Source of the DNA: an uncultured Acetobacteroides sp. | GTDB lineage: Bacteria > Bacteroidota > Bacteroidia > Bacteroidales > ZOR0009 | Direction of reading: 5' to 3' | Assembly: GCF_963678165.1 (NCBI RefSeq) | Contig: NZ_OY782755.1 | Coordinates: 434,001 to 498,000, forward strand | DNA length: 64,000 nucleotides | Shown: one piece after another, positions 17,016 to 27,096 of the stretch | Layout of the letters: every line of letters begins with the position of its first letter | Numbering within the stretch: the stretch's first letter is position 1 | Translations under genes and position numbers: made by a program | Notes under the pieces: generated by a model | What the model was told of the DNA's origin: nothing | What the model saw: the letters and a program-made list of their open reading frames with translations, nothing else | Databases searched by the model: none

Positions 17016-18410
17016 TTATTTTGATTTTACAACTTGAGCGGATAGTTCGCCCTCGGCAACAATGGTGTCTCCAACAAACGCCTGCGCCCACATTACGGCA
17101 ATGCCCCTACGGATGGGCTCCATTAGCTCCATCTTTATGATGATGGTATCGCCCGGAACCACCTTCTTCTTGAACTTCACCTTGTCCACCTTTAGGAAGT
17201 AGGTCGAGTAGTTCTCGGGGTCGGGCACTAGGCCTAGCACCAAAATACCGCCCACCTGCGCCATAGCCTCTATGATGAGTACACCTGGCATAACAGGCTC
17301 GTCGGGGAAGTGCCCCACGAAGAAGGGCTCGTTCATGGTTACATTCTTGATGCCCACCACAACCTCCTTGTCTAGGTGGATGATCTTATCCACCAAAAGG
17401 AAGGGCGGACGGTGCGGAAGCTTCTTCCGAATGCCATTGATGTCCATGACTGGCTCCGCGCAGGGGTTGTAGTGCGGTACCGGAACCTTCATGAACTGGC
17501 GCTTCATGATCTTGCGGAGCACCTTGGCAAATTCGGTGTTGGCGTGGTGCCCTGGGCGCTTGGCAATAAACTTACCCTTTATGCGGTGTCCAACCAGCGC
17601 AAGGTCGCCAATCATGTCGAGCAGCTTGTGGCGGGCGCACTCGTTGGGGAAGCGCAGGTCGAGGTTGTTCAGGATTCCGTCGGGACGGCGATGGACGCTT
17701 GGCTTGCTGAATAGCGTTGCAATTCGGTCCAACTCCTCCTGAGGAACCTCTTTATCGAGGATTACGATGGCATTCTCTAAGTCGCCACCCTTAATCAGGT
17801 TATTTTTGAAGAGGAACTCCAGCTCGTGGAAGAAAACGAAGGTACGGCAGGGGGCAATCTCCTCCTTGAATATCTCCATGGTCTCCATGTTGGCGTACTG
17901 GTTGCCCAGCACCTTCGAGTTGTAGTCGATCATCACGTTCAGGCTGAAGTGGTCGTCGGGGTAAGCTACAATTTCGATGTTGTGCTTCTCGTCTCTCCAA
18001 ACCGTCTTTTCTTTTATTTCGAAGTAGTGGCGCTCTACGTTTTGTACTTGAGTCCCTACCGATTCAATTGCCTGAAGGAAGTACTTGGCGCTACCATCCA
18101 TGATGGGCGTTTCGGGAGCGTTGAGCTGCACAAGCGCATTGTCGATGTCGCAACCCACAATGGCAGCCATAACGTGCTCGATAGTGGAAACCCGTACGCC
18201 ATTCTTCTCGATCGTGGTGCCGCGGGAGGTGTCGGTAACGTAGTCGGCAATGGCCTCAATAACTGGCTTGCCGTCTAGGTCTACCCGTTGAAACTTAATC
18301 CCATGGTTGGCATCGGCAGGAAGGATGGTTAGGGTTACCTGAAGACCCGAGTGCAGGCCTTGCCCGATAAGCGTAACGGCTTCCTTTATCGTTCTTTGCA
18401 TTTCAGACAT
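17016..18410 (-). CDS. lpxC/fabZ: Fused UDP-3-O-acyl-N-acetylglucosamine deacetylase / 3-hydroxyacyl-ACP dehydratase
   Basis: Bifunctional protein of 464 residues, the fusion typical of Bacteroidetes. Residues about 1-305 are LpxC, the zinc deacetylase committing UDP-GlcNAc to lipid A. Zinc ligands are in IEHVMAAI (His) and HKLLDMIGDLALVGHRIKG (His and Asp). Residues about 320-464 are FabZ, the hot-dog dehydratase of fatty-acid elongation, with LPHRPPFLLVDK and the catalytic GHFPDEPVMPGVLIIEAMAQ. Fusion links the branch point between lipid A and fatty-acid synthesis. It is flanked by lpxD and lpxA on the same strand. Confidence 0.97.
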   Translation of the reverse strand: MSEMQRTIKEAVTLIGQGLHSGLQVTLTILPADANHGIKFQRVDLDGKPVIEAIADYVTDTSRGTTIEKNGVRVSTIEHVMAAIVGCDIDNALVQLNAPETPIMDGSAKYFLQAIESVGTQVQNVERHYFEIKEKTVWRDEKHNIEIVAYPDDHFSLNVMIDYNSKVLGNQYANMETMEIFKEEIAPCRTFVFFHELEFLFKNNLIKGGDLENAIVILDKEVPQEELDRIATLFSKPSVHRRPDGILNNLDLRFPNECARHKLLDMIGDLALVGHRIKGKFIAKRPGHHANTEFAKVLRKIMKRQFMKVPVPHYNPCAEPVMDINGIRKKLPHRPPFLLVDKIIHLDKEVVVGIKNVTMNEPFFVGHFPDEPVMPGVLIIEAMAQVGGILVLGLVPDPENYSTYFLKVDKVKFKKKVVPGDTIIIKMELMEPIRRGIAVMWAQAFVGDTIVAEGELSAQVVKSK

Positions 18411-18492
18411 TCTCTTGCTCCTAAAAAATGTGAGTTATCCTCGTTTACGCGCGCATCCCCACAAAGTTTACCTTTGAGGGGATGCGTTGATC

Positions 18493-19533
18493 TTATTTAT
18501 TGGCTTTTAAAGCCGCAATTTCTTTTTTCAGTTCGCTTACCTGCTTCGCTAAGTCGGGTAGATTTTTAAATACTATCGAGCTTTTGTGGTAGCTGCGAAT
18601 GTCAATGGCTGGCGATCCCATTAGTACTTGATCCTCCCCTTTTAGCGAGTTGTTTATCCCGGTTTGGGCGGCAAGCTTAACGCCATTGGCAATGGTGATG
18701 TGGCCCGAAATGCCGACTTGTCCGCCAAACATGCAGTTGGCTCCAACCTTTGTCGATCCTGCAATCCCCGATTGTGCTGCCATAACCGTATTCTCGCCCA
18801 CCTCTACGTTATGCGCAACTTGGATGAGGTTGTCGAGCTTAACTCCCTTGCGGATGATGGTTGAGCCCATGGTAGCGCGGTCGATGCAGGCATTGGCGCC
18901 AATCTCCACGTAGTCCTCAAGAATTACGTTTCCAATCTGAGGAATCTTCTTGTACTCGTTTGCCGCCGAAGGTGCAAATCCAAATCCATCAGCACCAATT
19001 ACCGAGCTGGCATGGATGGTAACGTTGTTGCCTAGCACGCACTCGTGGTAGATCTTTACGCCAGAGTAGATGGTGGCGTTATCGCCTATCGTGGCATTGT
19101 CGCCGATGTATACGTGAGGGTAAATTTTCGCGTTCTTTCCGATGGTTACGTTTTCGCCAATGTAGGCAAATGGGCCAACATATGCATCTTCGCAAATCTT
19201 AGCGCTAGGCTCTATGCAGGCTTGGGTGCTGACGCCTACCTTCTGCATCTTGGCATTCTGGTATAGCTCCAACAGCGAGGCAAATGCGGCGTAGGCATCT
19301 GGCACGCGGATTAGGGTACACGAAACAGGCTGCTCTAGTTGAAGATCTTTGTTGACAAGAACTATAGTTGCGTTGGTTGTATACAGGTAATGGTTGTATT
19401 TGGGGTTAGCCAAAAAGGCTAAAGTACCTGGCGTTGCTTCCTCAATCTTTGCGACGGTAGTTACCGTCGCATCTGCGTCGCCCTCAATCTCGCCATTCAA
19501 AAATGCTGCAATTATTTGAGCTTTAAACTCCAT
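18493..19533 (-). CDS. lpxD: UDP-3-O-acylglucosamine N-acyltransferase
   Basis: Third enzyme of lipid A synthesis, adding the amide-linked hydroxyacyl chain; cytosolic. 346 residues. The N-terminal uridine-binding domain (about 1-100) is followed by left-handed beta-helix hexapeptide repeats (about 108-310) such as [21 protein letters not shown], with the catalytic His in [16 protein letters not shown]-terminal helix ([22 protein letters not shown]) closes the trimer. A possible internal -7 box TAGTTTTG (19564-19557) lies between it and the upstream HD gene. Downstream is lpxC/fabZ. Confidence 0.95.
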   Translation of the reverse strand: MEFKAQIIAAFLNGEIEGDADATVTTVAKIEEATPGTLAFLANPKYNHYLYTTNATIVLVNKDLQLEQPVSCTLIRVPDAYAAFASLLELYQNAKMQKVGVSTQACIEPSAKICEDAYVGPFAYIGENVTIGKNAKIYPHVYIGDNATIGDNATIYSGVKIYHECVLGNNVTIHASSVIGADGFGFAPSAANEYKKIPQIGNVILEDYVEIGANACIDRATMGSTIIRKGVKLDNLIQVAHNVEVGENTVMAAQSGIAGSTKVGANCMFGGQVGISGHITIANGVKLAAQTGINNSLKGEDQVLMGSPAIDIRSYHKSSIVFKNLPDLAKQVSELKKEIAALKANK

Positions 19534-19568
19534 GAGACGCTATTTAGAAATTTGCACAAAACTAAGAA

Positions 19569-20822
19569 TTAAAATTTAAACTCATAATTTGTTTTCGGGT
19601 AGCACAGGAAATATTTAATTGTCTCACCTCCAAATGCTGCGCTGTTTAAGACATCAGAGGCAACCTCTATACCTTCGAGGTTGCCGTTTTTATCGAGTAT
19701 TTTTATCGACTGGCTTTTTGGGCTATAGGCCTTGTTGCTTATCTCGTGGGTAAGAACAAAGTATTCGGATACCATCTTGCTGTCAGCGTTACCTAGCAGC
19801 TCCATTAGTACCTCTCTTTTTTGGGCGACTATATCGTCGGAAAAGGGAACCTTGTTGAGCTCGATCTTAAGCAGGTTGCGGCTGTTAAGCATGGCACAAA
19901 GATTCTTAAGGATAAAGTCGTCCGAGTGCTCCCATTCCTTAAGGCAAACCGATATGTCGGAGTCGTCGAGTTGTACGAAGTAGGCGATAAGCTCCTCCGC
20001 ATTGCCGAGGTTTACCCTACTGGTATTCTTCGGATCGAGAAAGAAGCGGAGCGTGGGCGTGATGTACAGCGGCTTGTTTTCCGCTATGCACTCCTTGGCG
20101 CGCTTAAATATCTGGATGAGCAGCTGCTCGGCGGCAATCACCGTTTTGTGGAGGTACACCTGCCAGTACATCAGGCGGCGGGCAATAAGGAACTTCTCGA
20201 TGGAGTAGATGCCTTTTCCTTCCACCACCAGCTCGTCGTTTACCACCTCTAGCATCTTGATGATGCGGTCGAGTCCAATTGCCCCCTCTACTACGCCGGT
20301 AAAGAAGCTGTCGCGGCGCAGGTAGTCGAGCCTATCCACATCCAGCTGGCTCGATATTAGCTGGTGCAGGAAGTGCTTTGGGTATTCGTCCTTAAATATC
20401 TGGATTGATAGCAATAGCCTACCGTCGAATTCATGGTTTAGCTGGTTCATCATCAGGAGCGATAAATCCTCGTGGCTTACGCCCTCGGCGATGCTGAACT
20501 CCAGCGCGTGCGAGAACGGTCCGTGCCCAATATCGTGTAGCAGGATGGCGCACATGGTAGCCTCCTCCTCTTCGGTGGTTATCTCGTGCCCCTTGCTGCG
20601 GAGCGAGTCGATGGCCTCCTTCATCAGGTGCATGGCGCCCAGCGCATGCTGGAAGCGGGTGTGCATGGCACCAGGGTAAACCAGGTAGGTTAGCCCCAGC
20701 TGCTTTACCCCACGTAGCCGCTGGAAGTAGCGATGCTCAACGAGCTCGGCTGCTAGGTTGTTGGGGATATCAATAAACCCGTGAACGGGATCGTTTATGA
20801 TTTTCTTTACGCTCTTGCTCAT
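19569..20822 (-). CDS. HD-domain phosphohydrolase (dNTPase/SAMHD1-like)
   Basis: Metal-dependent nucleotide phosphohydrolase family protein. I choose the start at 20822 (MSKSVKKIINDPVHGFIDIP), giving 417 residues, as related proteins begin with this INDPVHG block; the frame from 20978 adds 52 residues. The HD site is complete: HTRFQHALGAM (His), LLHDIGHGPFSH (His-Asp) and a later Asp in QLDVDRLDYLRRD. This gene is commonly the first of the Bacteroidetes lpx operon, though it is not a lipid A enzyme. Whether it makes deoxynucleosides or acts on another nucleotide is not known here. Confidence 0.88.
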   Translation of the reverse strand: MSKSVKKIINDPVHGFIDIPNNLAAELVEHRYFQRLRGVKQLGLTYLVYPGAMHTRFQHALGAMHLMKEAIDSLRSKGHEITTEEEEATMCAILLHDIGHGPFSHALEFSIAEGVSHEDLSLLMMNQLNHEFDGRLLLSIQIFKDEYPKHFLHQLISSQLDVDRLDYLRRDSFFTGVVEGAIGLDRIIKMLEVVNDELVVEGKGIYSIEKFLIARRLMYWQVYLHKTVIAAEQLLIQIFKRAKECIAENKPLYITPTLRFFLDPKNTSRVNLGNAEELIAYFVQLDDSDISVCLKEWEHSDDFILKNLCAMLNSRNLLKIELNKVPFSDDIVAQKREVLMELLGNADSKMVSEYFVLTHEISNKAYSPKSQSIKILDKNGNLEGIEVASDVLNSAAFGGETIKYFLCYPKTNYEFKF

Positions 20823-21014
20823 AGCCTGTAATGCTGTGATGGATAGTCGGCAAAGAACGGAAAGATATAGCAGAAAAGGGAGCATTCGCTTCAAAATCTT
20901 CACGAAAGGGCTCTGTGGAGGGTTGTATTCCGACGAGTGTGAGTTAAAAAATGTTACTGCAATAACATTGTAAAGCATTTAAAAACAGTATATAGTATCG
21001 AATGGTGAGGGTTG

Positions 21015-21049
21015 TTTGTTTAAATAGCGTTCAATTTTTGTTACTTTTA
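21015..21049 (+). promoter_or_regulatory. Possible pgk promoter
   Basis: TTTG at 21015-21018, a 23-base spacer, and TACTTTTA at 21042-21049 (last base differs from the TAnnTTTG consensus). It leaves a leader of about 47 bases before the start codon. Confidence 0.4.
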
Positions 21050-21103
21050 CATTTCGATATTCAAGACAGTTCTTAGTGTCAATCATACTAATATCATTTC
21101 ATA

Positions 21104-22366
21104 ATGCAAACATTAGACAGCTACAATTTCGGAGGCAAAAAGGCCATCATCCGTGTTGACTTTAATGTGCCTTTGGATATGGATACCTTTGCGGTAACCG
21201 ACGATACCCGTATTCGTGGTGCCCTTCCTACCATCAACAAAATTCTTGCCGATGGCGGATCTGTTATTCTAATGTCTCACCTTGGTCGTCCAAAGGGGGT
21301 TGATGAGAAAGCTTCGCTAAAGCACATTATTCCTGTTCTGGAAAAGAACCTTGGCAAGAGCGTTAAGTTTGCCGACGACTGCGTTGGCGCTTCAGCCGTT
21401 GAAATGGCTGCTAGCCTAAAGCCAGGCGAAGTGCTACTTCTCGAAAACCTTCGCTTCTACGCCGAGGAAGAGGGTAAGCCACGTTTGCCTAAGGAAGCAA
21501 CCGAAGAGGAAAAGGCTGCTGCTAAGAAGGTGGTAAAGGAAAGCCAAAAGGAGTTCGTTAAGAAGCTGGCTTCTCTTGCTGATGTTTACGTTAACGATGC
21601 TTTCGGTACCGCACACCGTGCTCACGGTTCTACCGCACTTATCGCCGATCTATTCTCGACCGAGAACAAGATGTTCGGGTACCTCATCAACAGCGAGCTT
21701 AAGGCTATGGATACCATTCTTAAGTCGTCAGCAAAGCCATTCACCGCTATCATGGGTGGTGCAAAGGTTTCTGACAAGCTGCTTATCATCGAGAACCTTT
21801 TGGAGCGCGTTCAAAACCTTATCATTGGTGGTGGTATGGCCTACACCTTTATTAAGGCTCAAGGCGGACAAATCGGAACCTCTATTTGCGAGGAAGATAA
21901 GCTAGAACTTGCTCTCGATCTTCTTGCTAAGGCTAAGGCAAAAGGCGTTACCGTTTACCTTCCTGTTGATGGTGTTGCTGCCGATAGGTTCGCTCCAGAT
22001 GCTGATACCGTTAACTGCAAGATCGATGAAGTTCCTGCCGACAGAATGTCGCTTGACATCGGGCCAGAAACCGCTAAGATCTTCACCGAAGTAATCGCCA
22101 ACTCTAAGACCGTACTTTGGAATGGTCCTATGGGCGTATTCGAGTTCGATAAGTTTGCTGTAGGAACTACCGCTGTTGCTAAGGCTGTTGCTGCTGCAAC
22201 TGCTAACGGTGCCTTCACCCTAATTGGCGGTGGCGACTCTGTTGCTGCCATCAACAAGAACAAGCTGGCCGATAAGGTAAGCTACGTTTCCACCGGTGGT
22301 GGTGCTATGCTAGAGTATATGGAGGGTAAGGCACTTCCAGGTATCGCAGCTATCCGTGGCGAGTAA
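21104..22366 (+). CDS. pgk: Phosphoglycerate kinase
   Basis: Glycolytic enzyme making ATP from 1,3-bisphosphoglycerate; cytosolic. 420 residues, slightly longer than the usual 390-400 because of an insert rich in Glu, Lys and Ala near residues 125-150. Motifs: RVDFNVPLD near residue 18, [55 protein letters not shown] and the nucleotide loop [13 protein letters not shown]. Codon choice differs from its GC-rich neighbours (many GCT, CTT and GTT codons), as expected for a highly expressed gene. It is transcribed alone with its own terminator. Confidence 0.97.
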   Translation: MQTLDSYNFGGKKAIIRVDFNVPLDMDTFAVTDDTRIRGALPTINKILADGGSVILMSHLGRPKGVDEKASLKHIIPVLEKNLGKSVKFADDCVGASAVEMAASLKPGEVLLLENLRFYAEEEGKPRLPKEATEEEKAAAKKVVKESQKEFVKKLASLADVYVNDAFGTAHRAHGSTALIADLFSTENKMFGYLINSELKAMDTILKSSAKPFTAIMGGAKVSDKLLIIENLLERVQNLIIGGGMAYTFIKAQGGQIGTSICEEDKLELALDLLAKAKAKGVTVYLPVDGVAADRFAPDADTVNCKIDEVPADRMSLDIGPETAKIFTEVIANSKTVLWNGPMGVFEFDKFAVGTTAVAKAVAAATANGAFTLIGGGDSVAAINKNKLADKVSYVSTGGGAMLEYMEGKALPGIAAIRGE

Positions 22367-22395
22367 GACATCGTATAAACCGATATAAAAAGAAA

Positions 22396-22423
22396 AAAGG
22401 TCGACATCACGTCGGCCTTTTTT
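22396..22423 (+). terminator. Terminator after pgk
   Basis: AAAGGTCGAC (22396-22405) pairs with GTCGGCCTTT (22411-22420, one G.T), followed by T residues to 22423. Confidence 0.9.
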
Positions 22424-22727
22424 CACAAACCACTCAAAAAACCATTAACGTTTTAACATTAATACTTACTAAAATAACTATTAATTGGCCTGTGCTGCAA
22501 CTTGCACATACGTAATACGCTTACCCCCCCTCAAAAGTTCTCTTTCTTAGTTCGATTTAAGCAATAACATTAGTCGTTAAAGCTGCTAAGCTTACCCTCA
22601 GAAGGTTACAGCATATCTTAAGCTAACAACGCCGTTGTATGCCTCAATGTTTTTTTGACTTGGACATGCCCCTTCGAGTCGGGTTGCCTGCTCGCATCGT
22701 TGTTGGATTTCTTTTTCTCAAAATTGA

Positions 22728-22856
22728 AGGGATGAATCTTGTACCCTACGCGACGAGCAGCTTGAAGATTTTGTGCTTGGCCAGCTGATGGACGAGAAGA
22801 AAACGGGCGAAAAGGTGAGCCGGGAGGAGGTCTTGGAAAAGCTTAAGCGGCCATGA
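22728..22856 (+). pseudogene. Remnant of a type II antitoxin gene (C-terminal part)
   Basis: An open frame with no start codon, entered after a TGA at 22725, encodes a fragment ending GQLMDEKKTGEKVSREEVLEKLKRP and stops at 22854-22856. It overlaps the start of the RelE-like toxin frame by the ATGA arrangement usual in toxin-antitoxin operons. The N-terminal DNA-binding half is absent or scrambled beyond recognition. Assignment rests on position and composition, not on a family signature. Confidence 0.6.
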
Positions 22857-23122
22857 ACGTCGAATTCGACAAATCCGTCTTCAAAAGCCTCGATAAGATA
22901 AAGGACGCTTCAGTAGCCCATCGCCTTATCGCCGTAATTGAACAGGTATAAAAGGGGAACTCCATAGAAAGCGTAAAAAGCGTAAAAAAGATGGTGGGCT
23001 ATCGGAAGTACTACCAAATTCGAATTGGTGACTACCGAGTAGGGGTAGAGCTTATAGACGATCACACCGTTTTATTCATTCTCATCTGCCATCGAAAAGA
23101 TATCTACAAGCGTTTTCCATAG
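22853..23122 (+). pseudogene. RelE/StbE-type toxin with in-frame stop
   Basis: The 90-codon frame starts MNVEFDKSVFKSLDKI and ends VELIDDHTVLFILICHRKDIYKRFP, a clear RelE/ParE-superfamily plan: N-terminal FDKSVFKSLDKI helix, middle YRKYYQIRIGDYRVGVEL strand, C-terminal HRKDIYKRF. Codon 33 (22949-22951) is TAA, so the protein is cut after IEQV. The change could be one base from CAA or GAA. The intact family cleaves mRNA at the ribosome; this copy should be inactive unless read through. The rest of the gap 22430-22725 shows nothing I can name. Confidence 0.82.
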
Positions 23123-23224
23123 ATACTTCAATTGGAGAGCAGTGGAAGTAGCCGTACCCTGGCTACTTTGGTGGGGGAAGCTTACCGGCGTTGCTACAAT
23201 ATCTTTGTACAGCAACGCACGATG

Positions 23225-23707
23225 CTATTCTTCCACGCTGTTCACATACCCGTAATCCACCTTTAGGTTCTTCTTGTTGGCGGCGGCGGCAACGGCCAGC
23301 TGGTCGCAGCGCTCGTTGCCGGGGATGCTGGCGTGCCCCTTCACCCAGATGAACTTGACGGCATGCTTGCGGTACTCGCGCAGGAACTCCATCCACAGGT
23401 CGGGGTTCTTCTTGTTCTTGAAGCGCGCCTTCTCCCAGCCGAACACCCAGCCCTTCTCCACGGCATCCACTACATATTTGGAGTCGGAGTAGATGGTGAC
23501 GTTGCACTTGTCGAACTTGAGGGCCTGGAGGCCGCGGATAACGGCCATCAGCTCCATGCGGTTGTTGGTGGTGCGCTCGAAGCCTTCGGATAGCTCCTTG
23601 ACGTGCGGCCCCCAGATGAGCAGGGTGCCGTAGCCGCCGGGGCCCGGGTTGCCGCTGGCAGCGCCATCGGTGTAAAGGGTGATGTTGTAGGGGGTGCTGT
23701 TTTCCAT
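23225..23707 (-). CDS. rnhA: Ribonuclease HI
   Basis: Cuts the RNA strand of RNA-DNA hybrids (R-loops, primers); cytosolic. 160 residues, normal length. The four catalytic acids are visible: Asp in YTDGAASGNPGPGG, Glu in NNRMELMAVI, Asp in TIYSDSKYVVDAV, and Asp in GNERCDQLAV; the conserved His lies in VKGHASIPGN. The basic loop KARFKNKKNPDLW is the substrate-handle region. It is monocistronic, with a promoter whose -7 box lies only four bases upstream of the start codon (see the promoter entry). Confidence 0.96.
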   Translation of the reverse strand: MENSTPYNITLYTDGAASGNPGPGGYGTLLIWGPHVKELSEGFERTTNNRMELMAVIRGLQALKFDKCNVTIYSDSKYVVDAVEKGWVFGWEKARFKNKKNPDLWMEFLREYRKHAVKFIWVKGHASIPGNERCDQLAVAAAANKKNLKVDYGYVNSVEE

Positions 23708-23711
23708 AGCG

Positions 23712-23741
23712 CAAATCTACAAAAAGTTGGAGAGAACGAAA
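23712..23741 (-). promoter_or_regulatory. rnhA promoter very close to the start codon
   Basis: On the minus strand TTTC (23741-23738), an 18-base spacer, and TAGATTTG (23719-23712) match the Bacteroidetes consensus with one mismatch in the upstream box. The start codon begins at 23707, so transcription should start at or within it, predicting a leaderless mRNA. Confidence 0.5.
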
Positions 23742-23869
23742 CGAGAGGGCTCCTCGCCGCTCTAAATGTGAAATACGGGTGCCGTCCCGCGGGTAGCCCA
23801 ACCTCAGCCGCAGCCAACCATGCCTGCTGACATTTTGTCGCACGCCCACCGACCGAAAAAATCGAAAAT

Positions 23870-23913
23870 CCGAACGGAGTCCGAACGCAGTCCGAACACA
23901 CCCCGAACGCACA
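23870..23913. repeat. Four units of an 11-base tandem repeat
   Basis: CCGAAC begins at 23870, 23881, 23892 and 23903, each 11 bases apart, with variable five-base tails. It lies in the 537-base gap 23708-24244 between divergent rnhA and the GH51 gene. The rest of this gap holds the rnhA promoter and, at 24166-24173, a TACCTTTG that could be the GH51 -7 box; I see no gene in it. Confidence 0.7.
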
Positions 23914-24244
23914 TCGCTGACAAATTGGCATCATCCCCCTTTTTCTATGAGGGAAAGGCGGCCCATGGCCCAAGCGTACCGCCTCGTCCCAGCGCCTGCC
24001 ACGGGAGCGGAGGTTGTGCCCGAGCAAGCCGAGCGGCGCCGTGCGCCGCCATCAGCCACCGCACCGGTAGAGTGAGCCATCTGGCGATGCGCGGCATGCG
24101 CCCATAATTAACCTTCGTTGGCAGATTGTGGCGCTATTCGCTGGCGTCGCGCCGAGCTCAATTCATACCTTTGCTGCTCCACCGGAAAGCCTTTAGGGGA
24201 TTTCCGCTAATGCTTGGATCTACTAATCCTAATCATAAAATCGA

Positions 24245-25774
24245 ATGAAGAGAGGCATCATTTTAGCATTATTCGCCTTGTGCTTGTCGGGTTACGGGCA
24301 GGCGCAGGTTGCCGTTCGCATTGCCGATACGGCCAGCAAGCAGGTTATCAGCAAGAATCTATACGGGCAGTTTGCCGAGCACCTAGGCAGCTGCATCTAC
24401 GGTGGCCTTTGGGTGGGGAAGGATTCGCCAATCCCCAACACCAACGGGTATCGCACCGATGTGCTGGAGGCGCTGAAGAAGCTTAAGGTGCCCGTTATGC
24501 GCTGGCCCGGCGGCTGCTTTGCCGACGAGTACCACTGGATGGATGGCATTGGCGACCCCAACAAAAGGCCAAAGATGGTAAACAACTGGTGGGGTGGAGC
24601 CGTAGAGAACAACAGCTTTGGCACCCACGAGTTCCTAAACCTTTGCGAGATGCTGGGCTGCGAGCCCTACATCAGCGGTAACGTGGGGAGCGGCACGGTA
24701 GAGGAGCTCAACAAGTGGGTTGAGTACATGACCTCGGCGGGTGATAGCCCAATGGCCAACCTTCGCCGCCAGAATGGCCGCGAAAAACCCTGGAAGGTTA
24801 AGTTCCTAGGGGTAGGAAACGAGAGCTGGGGATGCGGCGGCAACATGCGCCCCGAGTACTACGCCGACCTGTACCGCAGGTACGCCACCTACTGCCGCGA
24901 CTACGACGGCAACCGTCTTTATAAGATTGCCAGCGGTGCCAGCGACTACGACTACAACTGGACCGAGGTGCTGATGAAGCAAATCGGCGATCGGATGAAT
25001 GGCATCTCGCTCCACTACTACACGGTAACGGGATGGAGCGGCAGCAAGGGCTCGGCTACCACCTTTACGCCGAACGACTACTACTGGACAGTTAACAAGT
25101 GCTCGGAGATTGAGGGGGTAATCCAGAAGCATCTGGCCATAATGGACAAGTACGATGCCCAAAAGAAGGTAGGCCTTTTGGTTGACGAGTGGGGCACCTG
25201 GTGGGATACCGAGCCTAACGGCACCCCACTGTACCAGCAGAACACCATGCGCGATGCCATGGTTGCTGCGCTAACGCTCAACATCTTTAATAGGTATAGC
25301 GATAGGGTTAAGATGGCCAACATCGCCCAGGTGGTAAACGTGCTTCAGTCCATGATCCTCACCAAGGATAGCAAGATGGTGCTAACCCCAACCTACCACG
25401 TGTTCGAGATGTACAACGTGCACCAGGATGCGCGCTACATTCCGCTAACGGTTGAGGTGGGCAAGGTGAAGACGGCCTCGGGTGCCGAGATCCCTGCCGT
25501 AAGCGCATCGGCCTCGAAGGATGCTGCGGGTAACATCAACATCACCATGGCGAATATCGACCTGGACAAGAGCCAGGAGGTTACCATTGCGCTTCCATTC
25601 GCTGCCAAATCGGCTAGCGGCCGCATCCTCACCTCGAAGAATATTACCGACTACAACTCGTACGACAATGCCGAGGTGGTAAAGCCAACCCCTTTCCAGA
25701 AAATTAAGCTGGGCAAGGGGACGGTTACCTTTACGCTTCCTGCCAAGAGCATCGTTGCCGTTACGCTTCGATAA
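24245..25774 (+). CDS. Secreted GH51 alpha-L-arabinofuranosidase
   Basis: Retaining exo-enzyme that removes alpha-L-arabinofuranose from arabinan, arabinoxylan or arabinogalactan. 509 residues with signal peptide [21 protein letters not shown], so periplasmic or surface. The clan A TIM barrel covers about 40-350, with acid/base Glu193 ([11 protein letters not shown]) and nucleophile Glu315 ([10 protein letters not shown]). The strand motif [20 protein letters not shown] is typical. A C-terminal beta domain (about 360-509) completes the usual length. It is unlinked to the GH127/GH146 operon but acts on the opposite anomer of the same sugar, so the organism can take both alpha- and beta-arabinofuranosides. 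Confidence 0.93.
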   Translation: MKRGIILALFALCLSGYGQAQVAVRIADTASKQVISKNLYGQFAEHLGSCIYGGLWVGKDSPIPNTNGYRTDVLEALKKLKVPVMRWPGGCFADEYHWMDGIGDPNKRPKMVNNWWGGAVENNSFGTHEFLNLCEMLGCEPYISGNVGSGTVEELNKWVEYMTSAGDSPMANLRRQNGREKPWKVKFLGVGNESWGCGGNMRPEYYADLYRRYATYCRDYDGNRLYKIASGASDYDYNWTEVLMKQIGDRMNGISLHYYTVTGWSGSKGSATTFTPNDYYWTVNKCSEIEGVIQKHLAIMDKYDAQKKVGLLVDEWGTWWDTEPNGTPLYQQNTMRDAMVAALTLNIFNRYSDRVKMANIAQVVNVLQSMILTKDSKMVLTPTYHVFEMYNVHQDARYIPLTVEVGKVKTASGAEIPAVSASASKDAAGNINITMANIDLDKSQEVTIALPFAAKSASGRILTSKNITDYNSYDNAEVVKPTPFQKIKLGKGTVTFTLPAKSIVAVTLR

Positions 25775-25781
25775 GCAGAGG

Positions 25782-26004
25782 AACTTTGGGCTGTTTGGCA
25801 GCCCTTCCCGTTAAGTCTAGGGATTCCTAAAACAGTGTTTCTGAGAAGAAAGCATTAATAGTAAGCACTCAAGCATAATTGAAACTCATTATCCCCTCTT
25901 GGGAGGGGGCAGGGGGTGGGTTGTGCATTTGACAAGATATTTAGTTTGGGGCTGTTTGGCAGCTCCTTGTAGGCAAGGCCTCCCCAATTTTGGAGAGGCC
26001 TTGC
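25782..26004. other. Intergenic region with repeated stem-loops between GH51 and nadC
   Basis: A sequence containing GGGCTGTTTGGCAGC occurs at about 25788 and, slightly changed, at about 25950; the first copy can form GGGCTG-TTTGG-CAGCCC and may act as the GH51 terminator. Between them is a C-rich/G-rich stretch (25891-25920, CCCCTCTTGGGAGGGGG then a run ending GGGTGGG) of a kind I have seen scattered in Bacteroidetes genomes. A 15-pair stem follows at 25973-25987 with 25990-26004. No gene is seen in 25775-26170. Confidence 0.5.
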
Positions 26005-26170
26005 TGTTTTGGGGGAACGCGGGGACGTTAAATTTGCTGACGGAATGCCGCAAACCCGTTGGGCATTTCGGGTAATTCGCTGGATAAGTATTAATTTTAC
26101 GTCGCTGCGGCGAATGGCTACCTTTACGCGCCGCGCACAACGGCGAATACTAACAACAAGAATAAACGAT

Positions 26171-27019
26171 ATGGTGGATACTTCAGTATTTATCGACAAG
26201 CTCATCGAGCTGGCAATCATGGAAGATATTGGCGATGGCGATCACTCCTCGCTCTCGTGCATCCCCGCTACGGAGCAGGGAAAGGTGAAGCTGCTGGTGA
26301 AGCAGGAGGGGATCATTGCCGGCATCGAGATCGCCAAGATCATCTTTAAACGGCTGGATGGGAACATGCAGATCGAGCAGCTCATCGAGGATGGTACGCG
26401 CGTTAAGCCAGGCGACATCGCCTTCTACGTGGAGGGTAGCGTGATATCGCTGCTGCAGGCCGAGCGCTTGGTGCTTAACGTGATGCAGCGCATGAGCGGC
26501 ATCGCCACCCAAACCAGCGTGTACGCCGAAAAGCTGAAGGGGCTGAAGACAAAGGTGCTCGACACCCGTAAGACGACCCCCGGCATGCGCGTGCTGGAGA
26601 AGATGGCCGTGAAGATTGGCGGCGGCGAGAACCATCGCATGGGCCTTTACGACATGGTGATGCTTAAGGATAACCACATCGACTTCGCTGGAGGCATCAC
26701 CCAGGCTATCCGCAAAACCCAGACCTACTTGAAGGAGACGGGGCGCGACCTACAGATTGAGGTGGAAACCCGTTCGCTCGACGAGATCCGCGAGGCGATG
26801 GCCGTTGGCGGCATCCACCGCATCATGCTCGACAACTTCGACCTTGCGAAGACTCGCGAGGCCGTTCTGCTGATCGACGGAAAGTACGAAACTGAGTCGT
26901 CGGGGGGCATCACCCTCGAAACCCTGCGCGACTATGCCGAGTGTGGAGTGGACTTCATCTCGGTGGGCGCGCTTACCCACCAGATAAAGAGCTTGGACAT
27001 GAGCCTAAAGGCGGTGTAG
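26171..27019 (+). CDS. nadC: Nicotinate-nucleotide pyrophosphorylase (quinolinate phosphoribosyltransferase)
   Basis: Makes nicotinate mononucleotide from quinolinate and PRPP in de novo NAD synthesis; cytosolic. The start at 26171 (MVDTSVFIDKLIELAIMEDIGDGDHSS) gives 282 residues, the normal size; the frame from 26009 adds 54 residues without family character. Motifs: EDIGDGDHSS, LNVMQRMSGIAT, the substrate loop DTRKTTPGMRVLEKMAVKIGGGENHRMGLYDMVMLKDNHI, and ESSGGITLETLRDYAECGVDFISVGALTH. nadA and nadB are not adjacent. It is likely transcribed alone. Confidence 0.96.
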   Translation: MVDTSVFIDKLIELAIMEDIGDGDHSSLSCIPATEQGKVKLLVKQEGIIAGIEIAKIIFKRLDGNMQIEQLIEDGTRVKPGDIAFYVEGSVISLLQAERLVLNVMQRMSGIATQTSVYAEKLKGLKTKVLDTRKTTPGMRVLEKMAVKIGGGENHRMGLYDMVMLKDNHIDFAGGITQAIRKTQTYLKETGRDLQIEVETRSLDEIREAMAVGGIHRIMLDNFDLAKTREAVLLIDGKYETESSGGITLETLRDYAECGVDFISVGALTHQIKSLDMSLKAV

Positions 27020-27096
27020 CTGATTTGCTACAAAAAAAATAGTTAAGGCAGCCTCTTCAGCTGCCTTGATTATTTATAGCGTTTGAGAAATATTCA

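Noticed and set aside
22601-22717. Minus-strand 39-codon fragment ending in NGVVSLRYAVTF, like the last strand of an outer-membrane protein
   Set aside because: No start codon, stops on both sides, and the upstream part does not look like a barrel; it may be a gene scrap but cannot be supported.
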